Origin: Xanthomonas sp. F10 | Lineage (GTDB): Bacteria > Pseudomonadota > Gammaproteobacteria > Xanthomonadales > Xanthomonadaceae | Assembly (NCBI RefSeq): GCF_014206815.1 | Contig: NZ_JACHNP010000001.1 | Location: 124,001 to 188,000 of the forward strand | Direction: 5' to 3' | Length of the DNA: 64,000 nt | Shown here: in pieces, positions 1 through 7,581 of the stretch | How positions within the stretch are numbered: the stretch's first letter is position 1 | Layout: every line of letters starts with the position of its first letter | Notes under the pieces: generated by a model | What the model was told of the DNA's origin: nothing | Seen by the model: the letters and a program-made list of their open reading frames with translations, nothing else | Databases searched by the model: none | Program-made: the position numbers and the translations under genes

Positions 1-441
1 CGCCTGCGGCAGGCGTTCGCGGCGGAAATCGAGAATGCCGCGGCGGCGGGTGAGTTCGTAGCGCAGGCGGGTATCGCCGGCATCGCCGATGTTGGCCGCG
101 GCACAGTCCAGCGCCTGTTCGGCAGCGTCGAGGCGGCCGCCGTCGAGCTGCTCCTTGGCACGCGCAAACAATGCCGCGACCCGCGCTTCGCCCGCCGTGT
201 GCGGCGTCGATACGCCCGCCTGCTGCACGCACAGCAACGGATCGGGAAGCGGACGCGGCGCCGCCGGCTCCGCGCAGCCATACACCGTGTTCTGCGCCAT
301 CGAGTCCGCACTTGCCGCGAGCAGCACGCCCAGGCACGCCAAGCGCAGGCATGTCCGCGGCCGCGCACCAGGCGCGGTGACATGCGCCTGGACAAGATCG
401 CCGGAAACGGCAGACCAGGCCAAGCCGCGCCACGTCCCCAT
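1..441 (-). CDS. Exported repeat-type (TPR-like) protein, 3' end outside window
   Basis: An open frame runs without a stop from an ATG at 441 to the left edge (147 codons visible). About residues 28-47 form a hydrophobic stretch (CLRLACLGVLLAASA) followed by SMAQ, which looks like an export signal. The visible mature part has a Cys-containing head and then helical Ala/Leu/Arg-rich sequence (VAALFARAKEQLDGGRLDAA, then AEQALDCAAANIG) that resembles a tetratricopeptide-type helix pair. The 27 residues ahead of the hydrophobic core are long for a signal n-region, so the true start may lie inside the frame (a TTG at about 342 is possible). No family can be named, and the function is unknown. Confidence 0.5.
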   Translation of the reverse strand, partial: MGTWRGLAWSAVSGDLVQAHVTAPGARPRTCLRLACLGVLLAASADSMAQNTVYGCAEPAAPRPLPDPLLCVQQAGVSTPHTAGEARVAALFARAKEQLDGGRLDAAEQALDCAAANIGDAGDTRLRYELTRRRGILDFRRERLPQA

Positions 442-850
442 GGATCGGCGCGACCGGCCGCACAACGCCTTCCCTGGTTTCACGGTCTCCACAACTCCAG
501 AACTGATCGGGATGCGGCGCACGCGCGCCGCCGCGCCATGGATCAGCGCGACGCCCGGACGCGAACGTGGGTTCCTGCCCGGGCATGCCGCGCCGACGCA
601 CCGCAGTAGACCCGATGCCACGGAAGCCGGGCAAGCATGCGCGGTGGTGATGCACACCCCACACGGGCAATCGTGGAATGGCGGTCACGCCAGGTTCTAC
701 GCTTCCGTCCAGTGCAGGGGCGCGGCGCCACGACCGGGGCGATCGCGATCGGGACAACGGCACGGCACGCAGACGCGGCAGCAGTCGAACGCAGCAATCT
801 CCGGTCACGTGCCAGGCGGTTGCAGCGCCGCCTGGCAACGATCGCCTGAC
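442..850. other. Non-coding stretch between two minus-strand genes
   Basis: The 409 bases between the exported-protein gene and the stop of the phosphoesterase gene carry no convincing gene. Open frames here are GC-driven shadows rich in Arg and Ala. I see no strong terminator, palindrome or repeat. The promoter of the left gene would have to lie here, but no clear -35/-10 pair stands out. Confidence 0.4.
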
Positions 851-1669
851 TCAGGCCGCGCGCGGCCAGGCGTTCTCCTGCACCAGCCGCAGGCGTGGCG
901 GCAGTTCGCGCAGCACCTCGCCGCGGTGCGAGAGCAGGCGCAGCGTGCCGTCGGCGTCCTCGGCGAGCGCGGTGAGGCTTTCCACCCAGTCGCCGTCGTT
1001 GGCGTAGACCAGGCCGTCGCGCGCGAACAGCCCGGCGCGGTGCACGTGGCCACAGATCACTCCATCCAGGCCGCGACGGCGCGCGTCGTCCAGGCCGGCG
1101 GCGACGAAACGCTCGATGTAGCGCTCGGCGGCGCTGCTCTGCCGCTTCAGATAGTCGGCCAGCGACCAGTAGCGCATGCCCAGGCGGCGCCGCACGCGGT
1201 TGGTCAGCTGGTTGCCGGTGAGAATGCGGTAGTACAGCCAGTCGCCGAACTTCTCCTGCAGGCCGCCGAACTGGGTCACGCTGTCGTAGTCGTCGCCGTG
1301 CACCACCAGCAGGCGGCGTCCATCGGCGGTCGTGTGCACCGCGCGCCGGCGCACCTGCATGGCCGGCAGCGCCAGTCCGCAGAAGCGGCGGATCGGCCGG
1401 TCGTGGTTGCCGGGCACGTAGATCAGCTCGGTGCCGCCGCGGGCCAGCGCGTGCAGCGCATCGATCACGCGCTGGTGCGCCGCACTCCAGACCGCGCGGC
1501 GCTGCGCCATCCACCAGAAGTCGACGATGTCGCCGACCAGGTACAGCTGTTCGCAGCGCAGGCCGCCGAGGAAGTCGGCCAGTTCACGCGCATGGCAATG
1601 CGGCGCCCCCAGGTGCACATCGGAAACGAACACCGCGCGGCGCGGCGCCAGGCTGTTGAGAGGACTCAT
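851..1669 (-). CDS. Metallophosphoesterase, UDP-2,3-diacylglucosamine diphosphatase-like
   Basis: A 272-residue calcineurin-type phosphoesterase. The metal-binding motifs appear in order: DVH at residues 17-19, GDIVD at 46-50, GNHD at 87-90, and a late GHVH. The family includes LpxH, which hydrolyses UDP-2,3-diacylglucosamine to lipid X and UMP in lipid A synthesis. This longer relative, with the SDVHLGAPHC start, is commonly annotated as the same activity, but the substrate is inferred. Its ATG overlaps the stop of the upstream acyltransferase gene (ATGA), so the two are translationally coupled, which fits a joint role in membrane lipid metabolism. The start is set by that overlap. Confidence 0.8.
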   Translation of the reverse strand: MSPLNSLAPRRAVFVSDVHLGAPHCHARELADFLGGLRCEQLYLVGDIVDFWWMAQRRAVWSAAHQRVIDALHALARGGTELIYVPGNHDRPIRRFCGLALPAMQVRRRAVHTTADGRRLLVVHGDDYDSVTQFGGLQEKFGDWLYYRILTGNQLTNRVRRRLGMRYWSLADYLKRQSSAAERYIERFVAAGLDDARRRGLDGVICGHVHRAGLFARDGLVYANDGDWVESLTALAEDADGTLRLLSHRGEVLRELPPRLRLVQENAWPRAA

Positions 1670-3381
1670 GCCACCACCTCTGCTTCGTTGCGGGGACGTT
1701 CGAGGTAGCGCGCGCGCTTCTTGCTGCGGATGCGCTGCAGGTCCAGCTCGATCAGGCCGTCGACGGCGTCGTTGAACGCGGGATCCACGCCGAAGGCGAG
1801 GAAGCGCGCACCGCCGGGCTCGCACAGATCGGTGTACTGCTTGTAGAGCATCGGCACCGCCGCGCCCAGCGCGTCGAGGTTGCCCTTGAGCACCTTGAAG
1901 GCGGTGTCGGCATCCAGTTCGTCGAACGCCGGCGGCGCTTCCGGATACGGGAACGGCCGCGCCGAGGCGGCTTCGCCGCTGGCGTCGCCGTAGTAGCGCG
2001 CGTAGTAGGCCACGATCTGCTCGCGCGCTTCGTACGGCAGCGCGGCGCTGATCGACACCGCGCCGAACAGGTAGCGCACCTGCGGATGGTCTTGTAGATA
2101 CGCGCCGATGCCCTGCCACAGGTAGTCGATGCTGCGGCTGCCCCAGTAGTCCGGCACCACGAAGCTGCGGCCCAGCTCCATGCCCGCGGCGATGCGCGGC
2201 AGCATGCCCTCGCCGTAGCGGAACAGTTCGGCGGTGTAGAAGCCGGCCAGGCCGCGCTCGGCCAGCACCGGTGCGCCGCGGGCGACGCGATAGGCGCCGA
2301 CCACGCGCGTAGCGGCGCCGTCCCACAGCACGATGTGCTCGTACCAGGTGTCGTAGTCGTCCAGGTCCAGGCGCCGGCCGGTGCCCTCGCCGACCGCGCG
2401 GAAGGTCAACTCGCGCAGCCGACCGATCTCGCGCAGCAGCGCCGAGCCGGCGCGCAGCCGGCCGACGCGGATCTGCTTGCCGTCCAGGGTGTGGCCGAGG
2501 CTGCGCAGGCCGGCCACCTCCACCGCCAACTGCGCCGGATCCTCGGCGGCGACCAGCGCCTCCTCGCTCGGCGCGGCCTGCCCACCGCTGCGGCCCAGTG
2601 CATACAGCTCGCTGCGCAGGCGGCGCATCAGCTCGGCTTCGGGCAGGTCCTGCGGCAGGGCGCGGGCGCGACCCAGGCTGAGCGCGATGCGGCGCTCGCG
2701 GCGGGCGAACATCTCGCGCGCCAGCAGCGCGGTGCCGGCGGGCTTGAACAGCGCCGAGGCACCATAGAACAGCGCCGAGTTGCGCGCATGGATACGCACG
2801 GGCAGCACCGGCGCGGCGGTGCGGAGGGCGAAGCGCAGGAAGCCGCGGCGCCAGCGCCCGTCGGCGACGCCGCCCCAGCCCAGCCGCGAGACCTCGCCGG
2901 CCGGGAATACGATCACACATTGCTCCTGCGCCAGCGCCTGCTCGATCGCCCGCACGCTGGCCGGCGACGGCGCGCCGCCGAGGATGCGCACCGGCAGCAG
3001 CAGGTCGCGCAGCCCCTCCAGCGCCCATAGGAAATCGTTGGCGACGATCTTCACGTCGCGCCGCACCTGGCCCACGCAGTCCAGCAGCGCCAGCGCATCC
3101 AGCGCGCCGGAGGGGTGGTTGGCGACGATCAGCAGGCGGCCACGTGCCGGGATGCAGTCGGCCGCGGTCGGTGCGACCACGTAGCGGGCCTGCAGGAAGT
3201 CCAGTCCGGCCTGGACCAGGGCGAACCCGCGCAGGTCGCGGTTGGCCTCCAGGAACGCGTCCAGCGCATCCAGTCCCGACCATTTCTGCAGGCTGCGCAG
3301 CAACGGCCGGACCAGCCGCGAACGGCGTCCGGCAAACCAGTGCGGGTAGCGGTCCTGGAGACGGCGTTCGAGTGCGAGCAC
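1666..3381 (-). CDS. Two-domain lipid acyltransferase (lysophospholipid acyltransferase + GNAT-like N-acyltransferase)
   Basis: 571 residues from a GTG at 3381, chosen because AAGGGGG lies six bases upstream; an ATG at 3441 is in frame but has no such site. The N-terminal half is a PlsC-type glycerolipid acyltransferase: [13 protein letters not shown] supplies the HxxxxD-type motif and FPAGEVSR the second block. The C-terminal half is a hemolysin/OlsB-like N-acyltransferase ([31 protein letters not shown] and later [12 protein letters not shown], then [11 protein letters not shown]). This order resembles OlsF-type bifunctional ornithine-lipid synthases, a membrane-lipid role I infer only from domain order. 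It overlaps the downstream phosphoesterase gene by 4 nt. Confidence 0.75.
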   Translation of the reverse strand: MLALERRLQDRYPHWFAGRRSRLVRPLLRSLQKWSGLDALDAFLEANRDLRGFALVQAGLDFLQARYVVAPTAADCIPARGRLLIVANHPSGALDALALLDCVGQVRRDVKIVANDFLWALEGLRDLLLPVRILGGAPSPASVRAIEQALAQEQCVIVFPAGEVSRLGWGGVADGRWRRGFLRFALRTAAPVLPVRIHARNSALFYGASALFKPAGTALLAREMFARRERRIALSLGRARALPQDLPEAELMRRLRSELYALGRSGGQAAPSEEALVAAEDPAQLAVEVAGLRSLGHTLDGKQIRVGRLRAGSALLREIGRLRELTFRAVGEGTGRRLDLDDYDTWYEHIVLWDGAATRVVGAYRVARGAPVLAERGLAGFYTAELFRYGEGMLPRIAAGMELGRSFVVPDYWGSRSIDYLWQGIGAYLQDHPQVRYLFGAVSISAALPYEAREQIVAYYARYYGDASGEAASARPFPYPEAPPAFDELDADTAFKVLKGNLDALGAAVPMLYKQYTDLCEPGGARFLAFGVDPAFNDAVDGLIELDLQRIRSKKRARYLERPRNEAEVVA

Positions 3382-3587
3382 GGCAAGCCCCCTTGCTGAC
3401 TGCGCACAGCTTCGGCCGCGGCGGCGACACCGATCTTGCAATCTGGCTACGGCAAGGTGACGGGCGCACCGGGGCGCGCCAACCGGTTAACCTTGGGCAA
3501 CGTCCGCCCCGGGCATCATGCACGCCGCCCGATGCCCGTGTATCATGCGCCTCCATCTTTTCATCCGAATACAAGGATATAGCCGCG

Positions 3588-4799
3588 ATGTCCAGCTATC
3601 TCTTCACCTCCGAGTCGGTCTCCGAAGGCCACCCGGACAAGATCGCCGATCAGATCTCCGATGCGGTGCTCGACGCGATCCTGACCCAGGACAAGCGCGC
3701 GCGCGTGGCCTGCGAAACGCTGGTGAAGACCGGCGTGGCGATCGTCGCCGGCGAGATCACCACCAGCGCCTGGATCGACCTGGAAGCGCTGACCCGCAAG
3801 GTGATCCTGGACATCGGCTACAACAGCTCCGACGTCGGCTTCGACGGCGAGACCTGCGGCGTGCTCAACCTGATCGGCAAGCAGTCGCCGGACATCAACC
3901 AGGGCGTGGACCGCAAGAAGCCGGAAGAACAGGGCGCTGGCGACCAGGGCCTGATGTTCGGCTACGCCACCCGCGAGACCGACAGCTTCATGCCGGCCGC
4001 CATCCACCTGTCGCACCGCCTGGTCGAACAGCAGGCCAAGGTGCGCAAGAAGAAGAACTCGCCGCTGGCGTGGCTGCGCCCGGACGCCAAGAGCCAGGTC
4101 ACCCTGCGCTACGAAGACGGCGTGGCGACCGCCATCGACGCGGTGGTGCTGTCCACCCAGCACGATCCGGACATCAAGCAGAAGCACCTGGTCGAAGCCG
4201 TGCGCGAGGAGATCCTCAAGCCGGTGCTGCCGGCCAAGTGGCTGCACAAGGGCACCAAGTTCCACATCAACCCGACCGGCAAGTTCGTGATCGGCGGGCC
4301 GGTGGGCGACTGCGGCCTGACCGGGCGCAAGATCATCGTCGACACCTACGGCGGCTGGGCGCGCCACGGCGGCGGCGCGTTCTCCGGCAAGGATCCGTCC
4401 AAGGTCGACCGCTCGGCCGCCTACGCCGCGCGCTACGTCGCCAAGAACGTGGTGGCCGCCGGCCTGGCCGACCGTTGCGAAGTGCAGGTGTCCTACGCCA
4501 TCGGCGTGGCCGAGCCGACCTCGATCTCGGTCACCACCTTCGGCACCGGCAAGATCGCCGACGACAAGATCGAGAAGCTGATCCGCAAGCATTTCGACCT
4601 GCGTCCGTTCGGCATCATCCAGATGCTCGACCTGATCCACCCGATGTACCAGCAGACCGCCTCGTACGGCCATTTCGGCCGAACCCCGAAGGCCTTCACC
4701 TACACCGACGGCACCGGCGCCCAGCACCAGGCCACCGCGTTCTCGTGGGAGAAGACCGACCGCGCCGAGGCGCTGCGCGCGGACGCCAAGCTGAAGTAA
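3588..4799 (+). CDS. metK: S-adenosylmethionine synthetase
   Basis: 403 residues, full length for the family. It condenses methionine and ATP to SAM in the cytosol. Signature segments seen are [23 protein letters not shown] at the N terminus (the His of GHPDK binds the triphosphate), the [12 protein letters not shown] loop, and the glycine-rich [19 protein letters not shown] near residue 265. The start follows an AAGGAT ribosome site at 3574. The upstream 100 bases contain TATCAT at 3541 as a possible -10. The gene stands alone, facing away from the acyltransferase operon, and ends in a terminator. With ahcY and metF in this window it forms the activated methyl cycle. Confidence 0.98.
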   Translation: MSSYLFTSESVSEGHPDKIADQISDAVLDAILTQDKRARVACETLVKTGVAIVAGEITTSAWIDLEALTRKVILDIGYNSSDVGFDGETCGVLNLIGKQSPDINQGVDRKKPEEQGAGDQGLMFGYATRETDSFMPAAIHLSHRLVEQQAKVRKKKNSPLAWLRPDAKSQVTLRYEDGVATAIDAVVLSTQHDPDIKQKHLVEAVREEILKPVLPAKWLHKGTKFHINPTGKFVIGGPVGDCGLTGRKIIVDTYGGWARHGGGAFSGKDPSKVDRSAAYAARYVAKNVVAAGLADRCEVQVSYAIGVAEPTSISVTTFGTGKIADDKIEKLIRKHFDLRPFGIIQMLDLIHPMYQQTASYGHFGRTPKAFTYTDGTGAQHQATAFSWEKTDRAEALRADAKLK

Positions 4800-4824
4800 G
4801 CCGACCTGTCGCGCTTGCAACAAG

Positions 4825-4849
4825 GAACGGGCCGCATTGCGGCCCGTTC
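4825..4849 (+). terminator. Intrinsic terminator of metK
   Basis: A 12-bp perfect inverted repeat (GAACGGGCCGCA and its complement) with a minimal centre starts 25 nt after the metK stop. It is followed by TCTGCGTTT, only weakly U-rich. Confidence 0.75.
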
Positions 4850-4953
4850 TGCGTTTGGGGAATGGTGGTACCTGATCCGTCGACGGAGCCGCTGTCGCGG
4901 AAGTACGCCGTCGTCGGTGCCACCGCCTCCACACCTGAGCGTTTCGACGAACG

Positions 4954-4983
4954 CCTGTCGCGGCTGAAGCCGCTCCTACAGGA
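4954..4983. repeat. REP-like element, single arm
   Basis: One copy of the dispersed imperfect palindrome containing GTCGCGGCTGAAGCCGCTCC, the same family as at 5061-5132, 27829-27900 and 32588-32750. Self-complementary, so it would fold in RNA or single-stranded DNA. Confidence 0.8.
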
Positions 4984-5060
4984 ACAATGGCACATTGCTG
5001 GCGTCCGCAAGCAAAGGACACGGCATCGCAATGCCGGGCAACACGTCAATACGTTGTCCG

Positions 5061-5132
5061 TCGTAGGAGCGGCTTCAGCCGCGACGGGCTTTCCCGGGAA
5101 CCCCTGTCGCGGCTGAAGCCGCTCCTACGAGG
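5061..5132. repeat. REP-like inverted pair (BIME-type)
   Basis: Two opposed copies of the GGAGCGGCTTCAGCCGC element (about 5063-5085 and 5105-5128) around a 19-nt spacer with the palindrome TTCCCGGGAA. The pair lies between the converging ends of metK and the phosphatase gene, the usual place for such elements. Confidence 0.85.
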
Positions 5133-5154
5133 TGCAGACGAGCATCGATCCGGC

Positions 5155-6393
5155 TCAGCCGCGCCGTTGCAGCGCCGCCTGCAGCAACGACTGGAACTGC
5201 GGCAGCGGGCACAACCCGGTCGCGGCGTCGCTGCACCCCGGAATCTGCAGGGTCTGCAGCAGCGGCGGATGGCGCAGGCTCAGCGGGGTCAGCGCGCGCA
5301 ACTGGTCCAGCGACTGCGCCTGGTAGCGCACGCGCACGTAGCGCTGACCATCGCGCGGATCGCGCACCTGCTCCACCACCAGGGCGCCGCCCGGGGGCGC
5401 GTCGTCGCGGCCGAAGCCGGGCAACTGGAAGTGCAGGTCGAGCAGGCCGCTGAGTGCGGCGATGTGGGTGTCGCTGGCGACCAGCACGCTCAGCCGTGGC
5501 GCGTCGGCCGTGGTCAGCGTGTCCAGCAGGCGGTGCGCCAGCGGCGCACCTGCGCGCGCGGCCATGTACTGCGGCCGTGCGTAGATCTCGAACAGCAAGG
5601 CATGCAACCGCGACACTGCAGCGATGCGCGCCGGGGTCGCGCGACCCCAGCCGACCTGGTCCAGCGGCATGCCTTCGGCGTACTGCAGGATGAACACCTC
5701 GGCCGTGCCCGAGGTCAGGTCCAGCGGCCCGTGCAGGGCCAGGCTGCGCCCGTTCGCGCCCGGGGTCAGCGACGAGGGCATGTGCACGAAATCGCAGCGC
5801 TGCGCGCAGCCGAGGATCTCCTGCATGGTGCGGAGTTCGCTCGCATACGGCGCCAGCACCGCGCCCGGGCCGCCGGTCTGGCGCTGGATCGATGTCACCG
5901 CCGCGGCGGCATCGAACTCCACCGCGCCGGCTTCCACCGGGCGGAACAGCGGGTCGTCGCTGCCCTCGGCCTGATGGCCGGCCTGCAGATGGCAGCCGGG
6001 CGCCAGCGTATCGGCGAGCACCTGTGCGCTGACGATGGTGCGCTGGTCGGTGTTGGCGTAGATGCTGACCGTGCCGTCGGCGGGACAGCCCTGCGCTGGC
6101 AGCACGCCATCGCGCAGCAGCCATTGCCGGGTGTAGTCGCCGCTGCGCGCCACCGCGGTGCGGCCGTGCGCGGTGAGCAGGCTCGGCGGCGTGTCCCACA
6201 CCGGCCAGGGTTGCGGCGCCAGCGCGGCGGCCGCGGCCTCGCCCGGCAGCGGCGCGCGCACGCCGTGGCGGAACAGCATCCACACCTTGTCCACCTGCAA
6301 CGCGGGCGCGGCCTTGGGCGCCAGCCGCGCCTGCGCGCCCAGCGTCGCCACCAGCAGCACGACCCACACCATCCAACGCAAGCTTGTCTTCAT
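5155..6393 (-). CDS. Exported histidine acid phosphatase (phytase/glucose-1-phosphatase family)
   Basis: 412 residues with a signal peptide (MKTSLRWMVWVVLLVATLGAQA). RHGVRAP at about residue 41 is the family RHGxRxP motif, whose His becomes phosphorylated. The family removes phosphate from phytate, glucose-1-phosphate and similar monoesters in the periplasm. The C-terminal proton-donor block, normally HD within GHDTN, reads SDTHIAAL here, so the Asp is kept but the His before it is Ser. The Cys residues of the mature part suggest disulfides. It is followed upstream on the same strand by a PI-PLC-like enzyme and a TonB-dependent receptor, which suggests shared work on organic phosphate. Substrate not determinable from sequence. 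Confidence 0.85.
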   Translation of the reverse strand: MKTSLRWMVWVVLLVATLGAQARLAPKAAPALQVDKVWMLFRHGVRAPLPGEAAAAALAPQPWPVWDTPPSLLTAHGRTAVARSGDYTRQWLLRDGVLPAQGCPADGTVSIYANTDQRTIVSAQVLADTLAPGCHLQAGHQAEGSDDPLFRPVEAGAVEFDAAAAVTSIQRQTGGPGAVLAPYASELRTMQEILGCAQRCDFVHMPSSLTPGANGRSLALHGPLDLTSGTAEVFILQYAEGMPLDQVGWGRATPARIAAVSRLHALLFEIYARPQYMAARAGAPLAHRLLDTLTTADAPRLSVLVASDTHIAALSGLLDLHFQLPGFGRDDAPPGGALVVEQVRDPRDGQRYVRVRYQAQSLDQLRALTPLSLRHPPLLQTLQIPGCSDAATGLCPLPQFQSLLQAALQRRG

Positions 6394-6418
6394 CGTCGTT
6401 CCCGAAATGGAAAGAGCC

Positions 6419-7534
6419 TCACGGCGCCGCAGCGCCGCACGCGGCCGTGACCCGGTCGCAACGCAGGCCCGTGGCGATGCCGAGCCAGTAGCCCAGCCGC
6501 TGCGGATCCGGCGCGCCGGCGTAGTAATCGGTGCTGATCCATTGCGCGCCAGCGTCCAACGCCGCCTGCGCGCGGCGCCGGTCGTGCGCGCGCGCCTCGC
6601 GGCCGTCGGCATCGGCGCGGGTGCGCACCACGAAGCCCTGCGTCACCAGCGCGCGGATCCGAGACGCCTCGGCCAGCGGATCCTCGATCGACAGCACCGC
6701 CGCCTCCGGTTGATCCGGCGCATACCAGCCGAACATCATGCGGCCGCGCAGCGATGGATGCGCCTGTCGATACAGCGCTTCGTGCCGCGGATTGCCGTCG
6801 AGCACGAACAGCAGGCGGCCGCGCGCCTGCGCCACGCGCGGCCAGGCATGCGCCAGCACCGCGTCGCGCAGGCTCGGCGCATCGCCGCGCACGTCGTCGG
6901 GCACGATCAGGTGCGCGCGCCCGATCACCTCGGCGATGTCGCGGTCCAGCGCGTCCAGGTCGTTGGCGTCTAAGGCGGAACGGTGCGGCCACAGGCCCGG
7001 CACCGGATCGAAATCCACCGCATTGACCAGCACCACCAGCGGCGCATGCCGCGGGTGCGCGCGCGACCAGGCGGCGAGGATCGCCAGGCAGTCGCGGAAG
7101 CGCAGGCAATGGCTGGCGTAGTCCAGGCCCGGCTGATGCAGGACCTTGGCTCCGCGCGCCCGCATGCGTGCGCGGGTGCTGGCGGCTGCGCGCGCATACG
7201 GCGCGGCATACAGGCCGCCATGCGGATCGGCGGCCACGTCGAGTTCGAGTTGCCGCAGCCCCAGCGCGAGCTGGGCCTGCAGCGAAGGATGGCCATAGGC
7301 CAGTGAAGGCCATTCGGCCGCGTCGTGCACCTGCAGGCGTCGCCGCACCAGCGCGGTCGGCACCGGTCGATAGCTGTTGTGCGAACCGAGCAGTTGCACC
7401 TGATCCAGGCGCAAGCCGTCGATCGGCAGCGTGGTCGGCACGTCCGCCGCACGGGCGGACGCCGACAGGCCCGCCAGCATCAGGCCGGCGAGCAGGACCG
7501 CGAGGCCAACAACGCCCCACCCGCCGCGCGGCAC
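6419..7534 (-). CDS. Exported Ca2+-dependent PI-PLC-like phospholipase C
   Basis: 371 residues. A hydrophobic signal segment (VVGLAVLLAGLMLAGLSASARA) precedes a mature domain with GSHNSYR (first catalytic His plus Asn), LELDV (Glu and Asp metal ligands) and VLHQPGLDY (second His). This is the pattern of the Ca2+-dependent phosphoinositide-specific phospholipase C group. Such enzymes split phosphatidylinositol into diacylglycerol and an inositol phosphate. The start is uncertain: GTG at 7534 gives a normal signal peptide but lies in the loop of a strong hairpin, while an in-frame GTG at 7576, five bases after the receptor stop, would be translationally coupled. The phosphatase gene follows 25 nt downstream. 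Confidence 0.78.
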   Translation of the reverse strand: MPRGGWGVVGLAVLLAGLMLAGLSASARAADVPTTLPIDGLRLDQVQLLGSHNSYRPVPTALVRRRLQVHDAAEWPSLAYGHPSLQAQLALGLRQLELDVAADPHGGLYAAPYARAAASTRARMRARGAKVLHQPGLDYASHCLRFRDCLAILAAWSRAHPRHAPLVVLVNAVDFDPVPGLWPHRSALDANDLDALDRDIAEVIGRAHLIVPDDVRGDAPSLRDAVLAHAWPRVAQARGRLLFVLDGNPRHEALYRQAHPSLRGRMMFGWYAPDQPEAAVLSIEDPLAEASRIRALVTQGFVVRTRADADGREARAHDRRRAQAALDAGAQWISTDYYAGAPDPQRLGYWLGIATGLRCDRVTAACGAAAP

Positions 7535-7550
7535 AGGGCCGCGCGGCGGG
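7520..7550 (-). terminator. Strong GC hairpin after the TonB-receptor gene
   Basis: CCCGCCGCGCGGC and its perfect complement are separated by 5 nt, starting 31 nt past the receptor stop on the minus strand. A short T-rich stretch (GTTGTTGG) follows. It may terminate part of the receptor transcript. It also encloses the candidate GTG start of the phospholipase gene. Confidence 0.6.
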
Positions 7551-7581
7551 TGGCAACGTCCAGCGTGTGCCAGCACCCGGT

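Noticed and set aside
4957-5128. CRISPR-like repeats
   Set aside because: The repeated units are opposed palindromes, not direct repeats with unique spacers of equal length, and no cas genes are nearby. They are REP-like elements.
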